32,093 bases of DNA from Oxalobacteraceae bacterium (GCA_947487325.1 CANKWG010000003.1:1-32093), one strand, 5' to 3'. Positions 19,434 through 27,881 are shown, counted from the stretch's first letter. Made by a program: numbers and translations. Notes: generated by a model from the letters alone, not told the origin.

Positions 19434-20498
19434 ATGGCATTGATCTCCTTGCGGCAGTTGCTAGACCATGCGGCTGAGCATCACTACGGCCTGCCAGCCT
19501 TCAACGTCAACAACATGGAGCAGATCCACGCCATCATGCAGGCCGCTGCCGAATGCGATAGCCCGGTGATTCTTCAGGCATCGGCAGGCGCACGCAAATA
19601 TGCGGGCGAGCCGTTTCTGCGCAAGCTAGTCGAAGCCGCACTCGAGCAGTATCCTGATATCCCGGTCTGTATGCACCAGGACCATGGTGCGTCGCCAGCT
19701 GTGTGTCAGGGATCGATACGCAGCGGTTTCTCCAGCGTGATGATGGATGGCTCGCTCAAAGAAGACGCAAAAACGCCGGCGGACTATGACTACAACGTCA
19801 ACGTCACACGACGCGTCGTCGAGATGGCGCATGCCGTTGGCGTATCCGTCGAAGGTGAACTGGGTTGTCTGGGCTCACTGGAAACAGGTCAGGCTGGTGA
19901 AGAAGATGGCGTAGGCGCCGAAGGCACACTCGATCACTCGCAGTTGCTGACAGATCCCGATGAAGCGGCGCAGTTTGTGGCGGCCACTGACGTTGATGCA
20001 CTGGCCATCGCGATCGGCACCAGTCATGGCGCTTATAAATTCAGTCGTCCACCGACCGGTGACATTCTGGCGATTGATCGCATCAAGGCGATCAACCAGC
20101 GTATTCCGAGTACCCACCTCGTCATGCACGGCTCATCGAGCGTACCGCAGGAATATCTGGCGATGATTCGTCAGTACGGCGGTGATATCAAAGAAACCTA
20201 CGGTGTACCCGTGTCAGAGATCGTCGAAGGTATCAAGCACGGTGTACGCAAAGTCAACATCGACACCGACATTCGTCTGGCCATGACGGCGGCGATGCGC
20301 AAGGCTATGGCTGACAAGCCCGATGAATTCGATCCACGTGCTTTTTTGAAAGCAGCCACTGCTGCAGCAAAATCGGTTGTGCGTGATCGTTTCGAAGCCT
20401 TTGGCTGTGCCGGCAAGGCCTCCAAAATCAAACCCATGACCATGGATCAGATGGCCAGCCTGTATCAAAAAGGCGCGTTGCGGGCGCAGGTGCACTGA
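19434..20498 (+). CDS. cbbA: Fructose-1,6-bisphosphate aldolase class II
   Basis: The 354-aa zinc enzyme joins triose phosphates to fructose-1,6-bisphosphate and also forms sedoheptulose bisphosphate in the Calvin cycle. The zinc-binding HQDH is at 81-84, followed by [11 protein letters not shown] and the [12 protein letters not shown] loop. Other family residues lie in [17 protein letters not shown] and [11 protein letters not shown] very strong ribosome binding site (CGGAGGAAA) precedes ATG. It follows cbbZ by 44 bp. Confidence 0.95.
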   Translation: MALISLRQLLDHAAEHHYGLPAFNVNNMEQIHAIMQAAAECDSPVILQASAGARKYAGEPFLRKLVEAALEQYPDIPVCMHQDHGASPAVCQGSIRSGFSSVMMDGSLKEDAKTPADYDYNVNVTRRVVEMAHAVGVSVEGELGCLGSLETGQAGEEDGVGAEGTLDHSQLLTDPDEAAQFVAATDVDALAIAIGTSHGAYKFSRPPTGDILAIDRIKAINQRIPSTHLVMHGSSSVPQEYLAMIRQYGGDIKETYGVPVSEIVEGIKHGVRKVNIDTDIRLAMTAAMRKAMADKPDEFDPRAFLKAATAAAKSVVRDRFEAFGCAGKASKIKPMTMDQMASLYQKGALRAQVH

Positions 20499-20500
20499 GT

Positions 20501-21211
20501 ATGATTCGGCCAGGCGAGCATAGGCATGTGCTATTTGATGTCGATGGCACGATCGCCGAGACTGAGGGAAACGCACACTTGCCGGCTTTTAATCGGGCGC
20601 TGAAGGAAGCGGGATTGTCTTGGCACTGGACCTCGGCCGATTACAAGCATTTACTCAAGACCACGGGTGGCTTCGAGCGCCTGTTGCGTTTTGCGTCTGA
20701 GAATGGTCACGATGTCGACGCGTTGCGGGATACGCTGGCTGCGGTCCACAAAAACAAGAATCGCCACTTCGCTGACATCATGGCTTCTGGCGCCGTATTG
20801 CCGCGTGCGGGCTTCGGTGATCTTGTGATGAGTCTTGCTCGCAATAACATCGGCTGGTCTGTCGTTACCACGACCAGTCGCGGCAACTGGGAAGCGCTGT
20901 GGAACTATTCGTTGGCGCCACTGGGTTTGCCCTCACCAGAAGTTATCGTGTGCGGCGAAGATGTGTCGGCCAAAAAACCGGACCCCGAAGCCTATCTGAT
21001 TGCCCTCAAGCGCTTGAATATGCCGGCAGCTGAATGTTGCGCGATTGAAGATTCCCGCAACGGACTACTCGCCGCCCGCGCCGCCGGTTTGGAAGTTGCC
21101 ATCGTGCGCAGTGAGTTTTTTGCTGATGAAAATTTTTCCGAAGCGACTCGACTGGTTGACGAACTTCATGAATTGTCTCTCACCGACAAAGCAAATCGCT
21201 TCGATGAATAG
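20501..21211 (+). CDS. cbbY: CbbY-type HAD phosphatase
   Basis: The 236-aa product has the HAD nucleophile motif FDVDGTIAETEG and KKPDPEAYL with a later EDSRNGLLAARAAG motif IV. CbbY in Rhodobacter dephosphorylates xylulose-1,5-bisphosphate, a misfire product that inhibits RuBisCO, so this gene and cbbX together keep the enzyme active. The start lies 3 bp after the fba stop codon, which implies translational coupling. It is the last gene of the operon and ends 15 bp from the convergent tspO stop. Confidence 0.92.
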   Translation: MIRPGEHRHVLFDVDGTIAETEGNAHLPAFNRALKEAGLSWHWTSADYKHLLKTTGGFERLLRFASENGHDVDALRDTLAAVHKNKNRHFADIMASGAVLPRAGFGDLVMSLARNNIGWSVVTTTSRGNWEALWNYSLAPLGLPSPEVIVCGEDVSAKKPDPEAYLIALKRLNMPAAECCAIEDSRNGLLAARAAGLEVAIVRSEFFADENFSEATRLVDELHELSLTDKANRFDE

Positions 21212-21226
21212 ATAAAAATCAGCGGG

Positions 21227-21712
21227 TCAGAGCAGCGGGTTGAGGCGGACGATGGTGAGATTCAAATACGCAGCCACGCTTACCCAAGCTAGATAGGGCA
21301 GCATCAGCAGACTCGATCTTGGGGAATAACGCAAAGGCAGCAGTATCAGCGGCACGATGGACAGCCACAAGGTGACGACTTCGATCAGCGCAAGATCCGG
21401 GCGCTGCATTTTGAAAAACAACAGACTCCACAGCACATTCAGCGCACAGTTGATCAGCAGCGCGATCAAAAACAAGCGACGCTGTCTGGTATCACCCAAA
21501 CGCCAAGCGCGCACGCCGGCAATGCCGGTAGTGATGTAGATCAGCGTCCAGATCGGTCCGAAGGCCCAATCCGGCGGTTGCCATGTGGGTTTGATGAGAC
21601 TGAAGTACCACGGCCCGATTTCCGTGACCGCGCCCCCGATACCGCCGACGGCAATGGCCAGCAGAAACGCAATCAGTATGGGTTTTTTGCTGCCACGTGC
21701 CAGTTGAATCAC
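21227..21712 (-). CDS. tspO: TspO/MBR family membrane protein
   Basis: The 161-aa protein has five hydrophobic segments and the TspO signature KPTWQPPDWAFGPIWTLIY. TspO (formerly CrtK) is an outer-membrane tryptophan-rich sensory protein in Rhodobacter that binds porphyrins and tunes pigment gene expression. The start codon is GTG and overlaps the bchP stop by four bases (GTGA), so the two are translationally coupled. It is the last gene of the bchG operon. Confidence 0.93.
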   Translation of the reverse strand: MIQLARGSKKPILIAFLLAIAVGGIGGAVTEIGPWYFSLIKPTWQPPDWAFGPIWTLIYITTGIAGVRAWRLGDTRQRRLFLIALLINCALNVLWSLLFFKMQRPDLALIEVVTLWLSIVPLILLPLRYSPRSSLLMLPYLAWVSVAAYLNLTIVRLNPLL

Positions 21713-22899
21713 ACTTTTGCCAATCCCAGTAAATGAGCCATGTCCTTGAAGAAGATTTTCACATGAGCCAGTGGTTTCGCGCGCACTAATTCTTTGTTCA
21801 TGTAGGCGTCAAAGGTGAGCTTTTGCACATCCTTGTCTTCGCACATACTGACAAAGCGCTCGCGGCGTTTATCGCTGGAGTACCAGAAATATTGCATGAT
21901 TCCCAGTACCCAGAAAACTTTGCCATGATCTTTCATGAAGCGCTTACGTGCTTTAGCCAGGCAGCGCGCGTTGCCGGTGACCAGCAATTCTTCTGCAGCA
22001 TCGGCCGCAAGACGTCCGCCCAGCATCGCGTAGTAAATACCTTCACCGGAGGCCGGCGCGACCACACCTGCTGCATCGCCGGCTAACACGACATCGCGGC
22101 CATTGTCCCAGCGGGGCAGGGGTTTCATTGGTAGTGGCGCACCTTCGCGGCGCACGGTCTTTGCGTTTTCAAGACCGACTGCCGTGCGCAATGAGGTGGT
22201 GGCGTTACGCAGTGAGAATCCTTTGTCTGCGCTGCCTGTGCCGATGGAGAGTGTGCCGCCGTGCGGAAATACCCAGCCATAAAAATCAGGCGACAATTTG
22301 CCCTGATAGAACACATCGCAGCGCGTGTCATCGTAATCAGCGGGCTTGACTGCAGGTGCTTCGACGATTTCGTGATACGCGAACACGTACTTGGTTTTTT
22401 CCGCGCCGGGGACGGCTTGTTGCGCGACGGCCGAACGTGCGCCATCGGCGCCGATGATGCTACGCGCGCGGACGGTATGACGCTCGCCATCATCGCCGCT
22501 TTGGAAAGTCACCGTACTCATGCCATCTTCATCCAGACCGACACGCTCGAAGCGGGCATTGCGACGGACAGCGCCGGCGGAGGCGGCGCGCTCACGCAGC
22601 CATTCATCGAATTGTTCGCGATCGACCATGCCAACGAAACCGCCTTCGATAGGAATATCTACTTTGGTGTTCGATGGCGCGATCATGCGTGCCGAGCGCG
22701 CTTTGGCGACCAGCATATGATCCGGAATATCAAAATCACGAATGGCGCGTGGCGGTATTGCGCCACCACAGGGTTTGATGCGACCCGCGCGGTCCAGTAG
22801 CAGAACGCGTCGTCCGCGCCGCGCAAGATCATGGGCTGCAGTGGAACCGGCAGGACCGCCGCCAACGATGACGACATCGAATTGTTCGTGGTTTGACAT
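21709..22899 (-). CDS. bchP: Geranylgeranyl reductase BchP
   Basis: This 396-aa flavoenzyme reduces the geranylgeranyl tail of bacteriochlorophyll a to phytyl. The N-terminal FAD-binding motif is VVIVGGGPAGSTAA at about 9-22, and the second flavin motif is VLAGDAAGVVAPASGEGIYY. Length and the CGGAIPPRAI segment are typical of BchP. A purine-rich ribosome binding site (GAAGGGGA) precedes ATG. It follows bch2 by 30 bp. Confidence 0.95.
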   Translation of the reverse strand: MSNHEQFDVVIVGGGPAGSTAAHDLARRGRRVLLLDRAGRIKPCGGAIPPRAIRDFDIPDHMLVAKARSARMIAPSNTKVDIPIEGGFVGMVDREQFDEWLRERAASAGAVRRNARFERVGLDEDGMSTVTFQSGDDGERHTVRARSIIGADGARSAVAQQAVPGAEKTKYVFAYHEIVEAPAVKPADYDDTRCDVFYQGKLSPDFYGWVFPHGGTLSIGTGSADKGFSLRNATTSLRTAVGLENAKTVRREGAPLPMKPLPRWDNGRDVVLAGDAAGVVAPASGEGIYYAMLGGRLAADAAEELLVTGNARCLAKARKRFMKDHGKVFWVLGIMQYFWYSSDKRRERFVSMCEDKDVQKLTFDAYMNKELVRAKPLAHVKIFFKDMAHLLGLAKV

Positions 22900-22929
22900 G
22901 CGCTTCCCCTTCGCGGAGTCGTTACTGCT

Positions 22930-24261
22930 TTATGAAAATGATGGTTGCACGACACTGCCTGACTGCTGCTCGCGCTGTTGCTCCATCATTGGAATACGTG
23001 ACGCCAACAGCGCCGACGCGATAAACAACAGTGCTTCACCGCCAAACACCGTGCCATAGGCAACGCCGGATGAAGGTAGTAGCCAGTGGGCCAGATCGCT
23101 GGCGATGGTGCCCAGCAACCCACCTACGCCAAAGGCAATCGCTTGAGCGGCGCCCCACAGTCCCATGCGCACACCTTCGCGTGCTGAACGGCCTTCTGAA
23201 GCAAGACGCATCATCTGGCCAATCGCGGCAATCGAAAACGCACCATTGGCTGCGCCCATCAAAAACACGTTTGCTTTCAACGGCCATGGTGGGCCAACAT
23301 GGCCGGCAATGGAAAGGCCTGCGAGCGCGATTGCGGATGCGATGCAGCCACCCACGCACCAGAGTTGCAACGAGCCTGCACGGCCGTGCGCGAATTTACT
23401 ACCCACCAGCGCAACCAGCAGCATGCCGACCAATACGCCGCCATGCTGCACGCCAGAGAGGCTGGTGGATTCGCCCGGCGTGAAACCAAACACGGTGCCG
23501 GCGAACGGTTCCAGAATCAGGTCCTGCGCACTGTAGGCGAGCATGGAAATGAAAATGAAGATCGTGAACTGACGAGCAGCGGTTTCGCGCCACACATCAG
23601 CGAGCGCTGTGCGAAAGGGCACGATCTGTGATGCTTCGGGTTCGATGATTTCATCGCCCGGATCATGTTCAAGCCTGAACAAGGCGATTAACGTGATGAT
23701 CATCGCGCCTGTGCATACAGTCAGCGTGACGCCCAGCAAGCGTGTCGGTGTATAGGGATCGAGCAGCTGACCCGCACAACCTGCCGTGACGGCAAAGCCA
23801 ACGATCATCATCAACCACACGGTGGTTGCCGCTGCTGCGCGTTTTTCGCTTTGCACGCGCATGGCCAGCAGTACCAGCAGTGAGGTGCCTGCGGCACCGA
23901 CGCCCAGTCCGATCATCATAAACCCGGCAATTGCGAGAATCACGCCGAGCACCGGTGAGTTCGTCATCCATAAGGTCGCTGCGGTTGCGCACAGCGCGCC
24001 CATCGAGAGAAGCGTCATACCGCCAATGATCCAAGGCGTGCGTCGCGCTCCCTGGTCTGAGCCGTGACCCATGCGCGGACGCGATATCTGCACCATGTAA
24101 TGCAGCGCAACCAGCGCACCAGGCAAGATTGCTGGCAGCATGAGTTCAACGACCATGATGCGATTCAGTGTTGACGTCATTAATACAACGATCGAACCGA
24201 GCGATGCTTGCACCATGCCTAACCTGATGATTTGCGCCCACCCAAAATGTGAGGGAATCAT
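22930..24261 (-). CDS. bch2: PucC/LhaA-family transporter Bch2
   Basis: The 443-aa protein has about twelve hydrophobic segments and belongs to the bacteriochlorophyll delivery (PucC) branch of the major facilitator superfamily. The starting segment HFGWAQIIRLGMVQASLG, followed by LNRIMVVELMLPA and SRPRMGHGSDQGARRTPWI, is typical. In Rhodobacter the copy between bchP and bchG is called Bch2 or ORF428. Family members are needed for light-harvesting complex assembly. Its ribosome binding site GGAGGA overlaps the end of bchG, and the start is two bases after the bchG stop, so coupling is strong. Confidence 0.92.
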   Translation of the reverse strand: MIPSHFGWAQIIRLGMVQASLGSIVVLMTSTLNRIMVVELMLPAILPGALVALHYMVQISRPRMGHGSDQGARRTPWIIGGMTLLSMGALCATAATLWMTNSPVLGVILAIAGFMMIGLGVGAAGTSLLVLLAMRVQSEKRAAAATTVWLMMIVGFAVTAGCAGQLLDPYTPTRLLGVTLTVCTGAMIITLIALFRLEHDPGDEIIEPEASQIVPFRTALADVWRETAARQFTIFIFISMLAYSAQDLILEPFAGTVFGFTPGESTSLSGVQHGGVLVGMLLVALVGSKFAHGRAGSLQLWCVGGCIASAIALAGLSIAGHVGPPWPLKANVFLMGAANGAFSIAAIGQMMRLASEGRSAREGVRMGLWGAAQAIAFGVGGLLGTIASDLAHWLLPSSGVAYGTVFGGEALLFIASALLASRIPMMEQQREQQSGSVVQPSFS

Positions 24262-24263
24262 TC

Positions 24264-25142
24264 TTATCCTCCAATCGTTCGCAACCCGAAGGCTGCCACC
24301 ATCATGCCGGCCACCAGCAACGGGACACCAAATGCGGATATCTTCAATGCGCGCTCAACGGGTGATGCCATGAAGTACTTCATAAATCGTGCTTGGGCAA
24401 ACATCAACCCAACGATGGCGAGTGCATGCCAAGGTTTACCCCAATGAATCAGCAAGCCTACGACGACAAATTGCGGCAGTAGCATGACCCAGCAAGAAGT
24501 GATTGCGGCCAGCCGTACGCCGAGTTGTACCGGTAGCGAACCGATACCCATCTGGCGATCGCCGTCGACGGATTTGAAATCATTGAGGGTCATGATGCCG
24601 TGGGCGGCGAGGCTGTAAAGTAATGCCAGCAACATCGATCGAGAGTCTGGCATTGCTCCGCCTGCCATTACGGCGCTACCCGTTATCCAGGCCAGACCTT
24701 CATAAGAAATACCGCAAGCGGCGTTACCCCACCAGCCGTTTTTTTTTAGACGCAGCGGGGGCGCACTATAGGCCCATGCCAGCGCAAGTCCTGCTATCGC
24801 TGCAATAAAGCCCCAAGGGCCGAGTGCGGTCGCCACTATCAGCGAAAGGCCAGTCCATAACACCGCGATGTACAAGCCCCAGCGTCCTGGCATACGACCC
24901 GAAGGAATCGGACGCTGCGGTTCATTGATGGCGTCAACTTCGCGATCGAACCAATCGTTAACGGCCTGACTGGTTGCACAGACCATAGGGCCGGCAAGCA
25001 AGATGCCGACGATGATCAGCGGCCAATTATCTTGGAAGCTCTGACCGGATGCGACGACTCCACAGGTAAACGCCCACATCGGCGGAAACCAGGTGACAGG
25101 CTTTAGTAATTCGGCAACGGCCGAAAGTTTGGGGCGGGACAT
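24264..25142 (-). CDS. bchG: Bacteriochlorophyll synthase BchG
   Basis: BchG attaches geranylgeranyl diphosphate to bacteriochlorophyllide a in the membrane. The protein shows the UbiA prenyltransferase motifs NDWFDREVDAINEPQRP and LNDFKSVDGDRQMG, multiple transmembrane helices, and YSAPPLRLKKNGW. The track start at 25178 is a TTG inside the PpsR site, so I use the ATG at 25142, giving 292 aa beginning MSRPKLSAVAELL. It is the first gene of bchG-bch2-bchP-tspO. Confidence 0.94.
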   Translation of the reverse strand: MSRPKLSAVAELLKPVTWFPPMWAFTCGVVASGQSFQDNWPLIIVGILLAGPMVCATSQAVNDWFDREVDAINEPQRPIPSGRMPGRWGLYIAVLWTGLSLIVATALGPWGFIAAIAGLALAWAYSAPPLRLKKNGWWGNAACGISYEGLAWITGSAVMAGGAMPDSRSMLLALLYSLAAHGIMTLNDFKSVDGDRQMGIGSLPVQLGVRLAAITSCWVMLLPQFVVVGLLIHWGKPWHALAIVGLMFAQARFMKYFMASPVERALKISAFGVPLLVAGMMVAAFGLRTIGG

Positions 25143-25171
25143 GCGGTAGATTGTGCCCGCGACAGTTTTAA

Positions 25172-25191
25172 GTGTCAATTAAAACTGACAC
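25172..25191. promoter_or_regulatory. PpsR/CrtJ operator before bchG
   Basis: TGTCAATTAAAACTGACA fits TGT-N12-ACA exactly and extends to GTGTCA-N8-TGACAC with perfect 6-bp arms. It lies about 30 bp upstream of the bchG ATG, where a repressor would block the operon promoter. The ppsR gene is next door. Confidence 0.82.
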
Positions 25192-25238
25192 ATTTGGGGC
25201 AACGCCTACCCGCAGTTATTCGGGCCTAGAGGGCGTTC

Positions 25239-26672
25239 TCACTTGTCGTCACCGCCTAGGTTGCCGATGCCATGCTGACGCAGTTTCACGTACAGACTTT
25301 GGCGGGACAATCCGAGGATTTCTGAGGCCGTGGCCCGGTTGTCCTGAGTGAGGATCAGGGCCGCCTCGATGCAGAGTTTTTCAATCAGGTCGGTGGTTTC
25401 ACCGACAATTTCACGCAATGGCACGCGCCCGACCAATTCGGTCAGTTGTTCGACCGAGTGAGGCATAGCGTTGCGGGTTTCGCTGCCACCGCGGCGGCCA
25501 ACATCGCGAATTGTGAAGCCCAGGGCGCCGCCGCTGCCCTGCTGGGTCACGGCGACAGCCGAAATCTCGACAGGAATCTGTCGGCCGTTTTCATTGCGTA
25601 TGGTTGTGGCAAACAGTCGGACCGAGCTGCGCTGGCGCAAATTGGCCAACAAGACATTCAAGTCAACACCTGCTCTGCCAAGCCAACGGTCCAATGATTC
25701 GCCGACAACCTGATCCGCCCGATTCATTTCTACCATCTCGGTGAATGCCCGGTTAACAGCGAGGACATCACCATCGGTATCGGTAACGACGAAGGCATCG
25801 GGTGCCTGTTCGATCACGCGTGTCACCATTTCAGCCTGAGTCGCGCTGCTATTGTCTGTCCGCATGGCCTGCTCATGCCTGACGCGGACCAACAGAACCT
25901 CTCCACCTTCTTCGTGCATGACGGAGACGGACACGGTCACGGGGTGGTTACGGATTTTGGCGACGGCCTGATCCGATTTGCCACCCCCACGCACCGTGTC
26001 CAGCAGTTTGCCGATCACGCTGCGAGAGTCATTGTCGATGCAGTCGATCATTTGCTTGCCGACCATGCGCCGCACCGTATCGCCGAACGCCTCAGCTGCC
26101 GCAGGATTGGCTTCGATGATTTTTTGCGATTTGCCGTCGACGACTAGTACGCCCTCGGAGGTGAGGTCGAACAGGATGCGGTAGCGGGATTCGAGATGGC
26201 GCAACCGCAGATAATCGCGCTCCATCGTCTGCTGCGCATTGACAAGCTGCTGCTGAATTTCAGATTGGGCGCGCAAGTCGCGACCCAGTGCAATCATGCG
26301 GCCCTTGGGACCGACCGAAACAGCGCAGAAGGAGATGGGAATGTAGGTACCGTCATCGGCAAGGACATTCACTTGTCGCCAAGTTGCGCGGTTGTCAGTA
26401 CCAGCATTGAGAAGCTTGACTATTTTGGGCCGGCTTTCCGAGGCGACGGTGTCCTGCCAGGATTTGCCGATCCAGCCATCCACGCCGCCCTTGACTGGCA
26501 GCACGTCCGCCTTTGAGGACACCTCTTCGACAATGCCCTCTCCATTGACGACCAAAACAAGGTCTGCCGCTGCTGATAAAAGCGCAACATTCGCTTCCGT
26601 GCTGAGCTCGGCGAGCGCTTGTTTCGGAGGGTTTAATTGTGTCACGTAGGGTGTGCCGACTTGTGATCGCAT
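25239..26672 (-). CDS. ppsR: Photosynthesis gene repressor PpsR/CrtJ
   Basis: PpsR represses bacteriochlorophyll, carotenoid and light-harvesting genes under oxygen. The 477-aa product has PAS-type domains at about 30-135, 155-265 and 285-395, a Q-linker with QQQLVNAQQ, and a C-terminal Fis-type helix-turn-helix ASEILGLSRQSLYVKL. Cysteines lie at 116, 211 and 434. Cys434, in LCIEAALILTQDNRA, matches the redox-active cysteine of the Rhodobacter DNA-binding domain. The gene sits between bchG and ppaA on the same strand, the usual arrangement. The ribosome binding site is weak. Confidence 0.95.
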   Translation of the reverse strand: MRSQVGTPYVTQLNPPKQALAELSTEANVALLSAAADLVLVVNGEGIVEEVSSKADVLPVKGGVDGWIGKSWQDTVASESRPKIVKLLNAGTDNRATWRQVNVLADDGTYIPISFCAVSVGPKGRMIALGRDLRAQSEIQQQLVNAQQTMERDYLRLRHLESRYRILFDLTSEGVLVVDGKSQKIIEANPAAAEAFGDTVRRMVGKQMIDCIDNDSRSVIGKLLDTVRGGGKSDQAVAKIRNHPVTVSVSVMHEEGGEVLLVRVRHEQAMRTDNSSATQAEMVTRVIEQAPDAFVVTDTDGDVLAVNRAFTEMVEMNRADQVVGESLDRWLGRAGVDLNVLLANLRQRSSVRLFATTIRNENGRQIPVEISAVAVTQQGSGGALGFTIRDVGRRGGSETRNAMPHSVEQLTELVGRVPLREIVGETTDLIEKLCIEAALILTQDNRATASEILGLSRQSLYVKLRQHGIGNLGGDDK

Positions 26673-26712
26673 GGATTAAAAGGCCGGACCCGCAGAAGCG
26701 GCGCGAACGGAA

Positions 26713-26718
26713 ATTATA
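26713..26718 (-). promoter_or_regulatory. Candidate -10 box of ppsR
   Basis: A perfect TATAAT lies on the minus strand about 40 bp before the ppsR ATG. TTGCGT is 19 bp further up, a long spacer. The inverted repeat ACTTT-CAAGT-AAAGT at 26752-26766 lies just upstream and could be an operator, but it is not a PpsR consensus site. Confidence 0.4.
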
Positions 26719-26780
26719 CTAACCAGTCACATTATGTACGCAATTAGATGTACTTTCAAGTAAAGTGACACACACCTGCG

Positions 26781-27635
26781 TCAATTAATCCTCACATCTT
26801 GTTGCTGTTGTATTAGTTGAACAGCAAGTTGGAGGGCGGCTTCGGCATCTGCAGAGTAGCCATCGGCCCCAACGGTTGACGCCAAGTCGGGTTGATGGAG
26901 GAAAGCCGGCCCGCCGACCATGACCGAGAGCCGGGGATTGCTGGAGGTTTTGCGAGCGACTCGTATGGCTTTTGTCAGTGCGGGTAGTTCATTATCTGAG
27001 CCAACCGACAAGGCCAGCACATCAAACCAGTACGCTGATAACGCATCCTGCACTTCGCTCGGCTTGGGTGAGGGGATGGACAAAACGGTCCAGCCTTCTC
27101 GACGGAAAAATTCCGACAGCATTGACAAGCCAAAGGTATGTTGTTGCCCCGGCAGGGTCGCCATCAGGATTCGACGCTCCGACGCCATTGCCGTTTTTGT
27201 ACTTTTCGCATTGCTTTGAAAAGCGGGACTCGCCTCATGAAGCAGGGTTTGCAGCCGCCATAAGCAAAGGGTGACCTCCGAGAATGTACAGCTGTCGGCA
27301 TTCCACCATTCGCCCACATAGTTCGCCGCCGGGGCGAACAGACTAAGATAAACCTTATCCATTGTGACGCCACGGGCCAAGATGTCGGCCACGCTAGCGC
27401 GGGCATCGGGCATGCGGTTTTCTAGCAGTGCTTGGCAAAAATCTGCAATATCGCTTGCAAGAACCGCGGGCGTGTCCTGAGACTGTGGGCGCTGCTCTTG
27501 GTGGGCCATCATTAATCGGGGGATGATTTCCGCCTCCAGTAGCGGAAGCAACCGCGATTCGCTTGCCAATTCATCTAGTGTTCCTGGGCTTTGGCCAATG
27601 TCATCACTGCAATGGCCGGTTGTACCTTCGTCCAT
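26781..27635 (-). CDS. ppaA: Cobalamin-binding antirepressor PpaA/AerR
   Basis: The 284-aa product fits the AerR/PpaA family, which binds cobalamin and opposes PpsR/CrtJ. A helical cap region (about 60-135) holds VGEWWNADSCTFSEVTL. The C-terminal Rossmann-like B12-binding domain contains PGQQHTFGLSML, whose His166 would be the cobalamin-coordinating residue, and VMVGGPAFL. The canonical DxHxxG motif is replaced by QxHxxG as in other AerR proteins. A good ribosome binding site (AGGAGA) precedes ATG. It lies upstream of ppsR on the same strand and diverges from bchF. Confidence 0.9.
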   Translation of the reverse strand: MDEGTTGHCSDDIGQSPGTLDELASESRLLPLLEAEIIPRLMMAHQEQRPQSQDTPAVLASDIADFCQALLENRMPDARASVADILARGVTMDKVYLSLFAPAANYVGEWWNADSCTFSEVTLCLWRLQTLLHEASPAFQSNAKSTKTAMASERRILMATLPGQQHTFGLSMLSEFFRREGWTVLSIPSPKPSEVQDALSAYWFDVLALSVGSDNELPALTKAIRVARKTSSNPRLSVMVGGPAFLHQPDLASTVGADGYSADAEAALQLAVQLIQQQQDVRIN

Positions 27636-27746
27636 TTTTGTCTCCTGCTTCGCGGATGAGTCCGGTCGTCACTGACGCGTTGTCCGCGCCTGTCAGCCCG
27701 GAGCCATCACTACCCCCCCCATGCGGGGTGGCCAATAAAACAAGTT

Positions 27747-27778
27747 TTCCGCGGCAGTTGTGCCTTTTGCCCGCGGAA
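27747..27778. repeat. Inverted repeat in the ppaA-bchF gap
   Basis: TTCCGCGG (27747-27754) and CCGCGGAA (27771-27778) are perfect 8-bp inverted repeats separated by 16 bases. The pair lies between the ppaA gene and its presumed promoter, so it could form a leader hairpin or bind a dimeric regulator. No T run follows, so it is not a standard terminator. Confidence 0.4.
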
Positions 27779-27803
27779 TTCCCTGTGTCAACGCGCCACC
27801 CGA

Positions 27804-27832
27804 AAAATGAGCTATCCGGGCACTTATGTCAA
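27804..27832 (-). promoter_or_regulatory. Candidate ppaA promoter
   Basis: On the minus strand TTGACA (27832-27827) is followed after 17 bp by CATTTT, a poor -10 hexamer. The -35 is perfect and coincides with a TGTCAA half-site on the plus strand. The predicted leader would be long (about 160 bases). Confidence 0.3.
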
Positions 27833-27852
27833 GTTTAATTCGTAACTAATTG

Positions 27853-27881
27853 TTGACAGACTTGCGAGTCACCCCTACATT
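27853..27881 (+). promoter_or_regulatory. bchF promoter
   Basis: TTGACA (27853-27858) is a perfect -35 box and is followed after exactly 17 bp by TACATT (27876-27881), a four-of-six -10 box. Transcription would start around 27888, about 30 bases before bchF. The -35 box ends in a PpsR-like ACA half-site, so repressor binding could block it. Confidence 0.65.

Noticed and set aside
25152-25164. Second possible PpsR site TGTGCCCGCGACA before bchG
   Set aside because: Spacing is TGT-N7-ACA, not N12, so it does not fit the consensus.
25143-25178. Track start of bchG at 25178
   Set aside because: The codon is TTG inside the PpsR palindrome; ATG 25142 gives a normal BchG N terminus.
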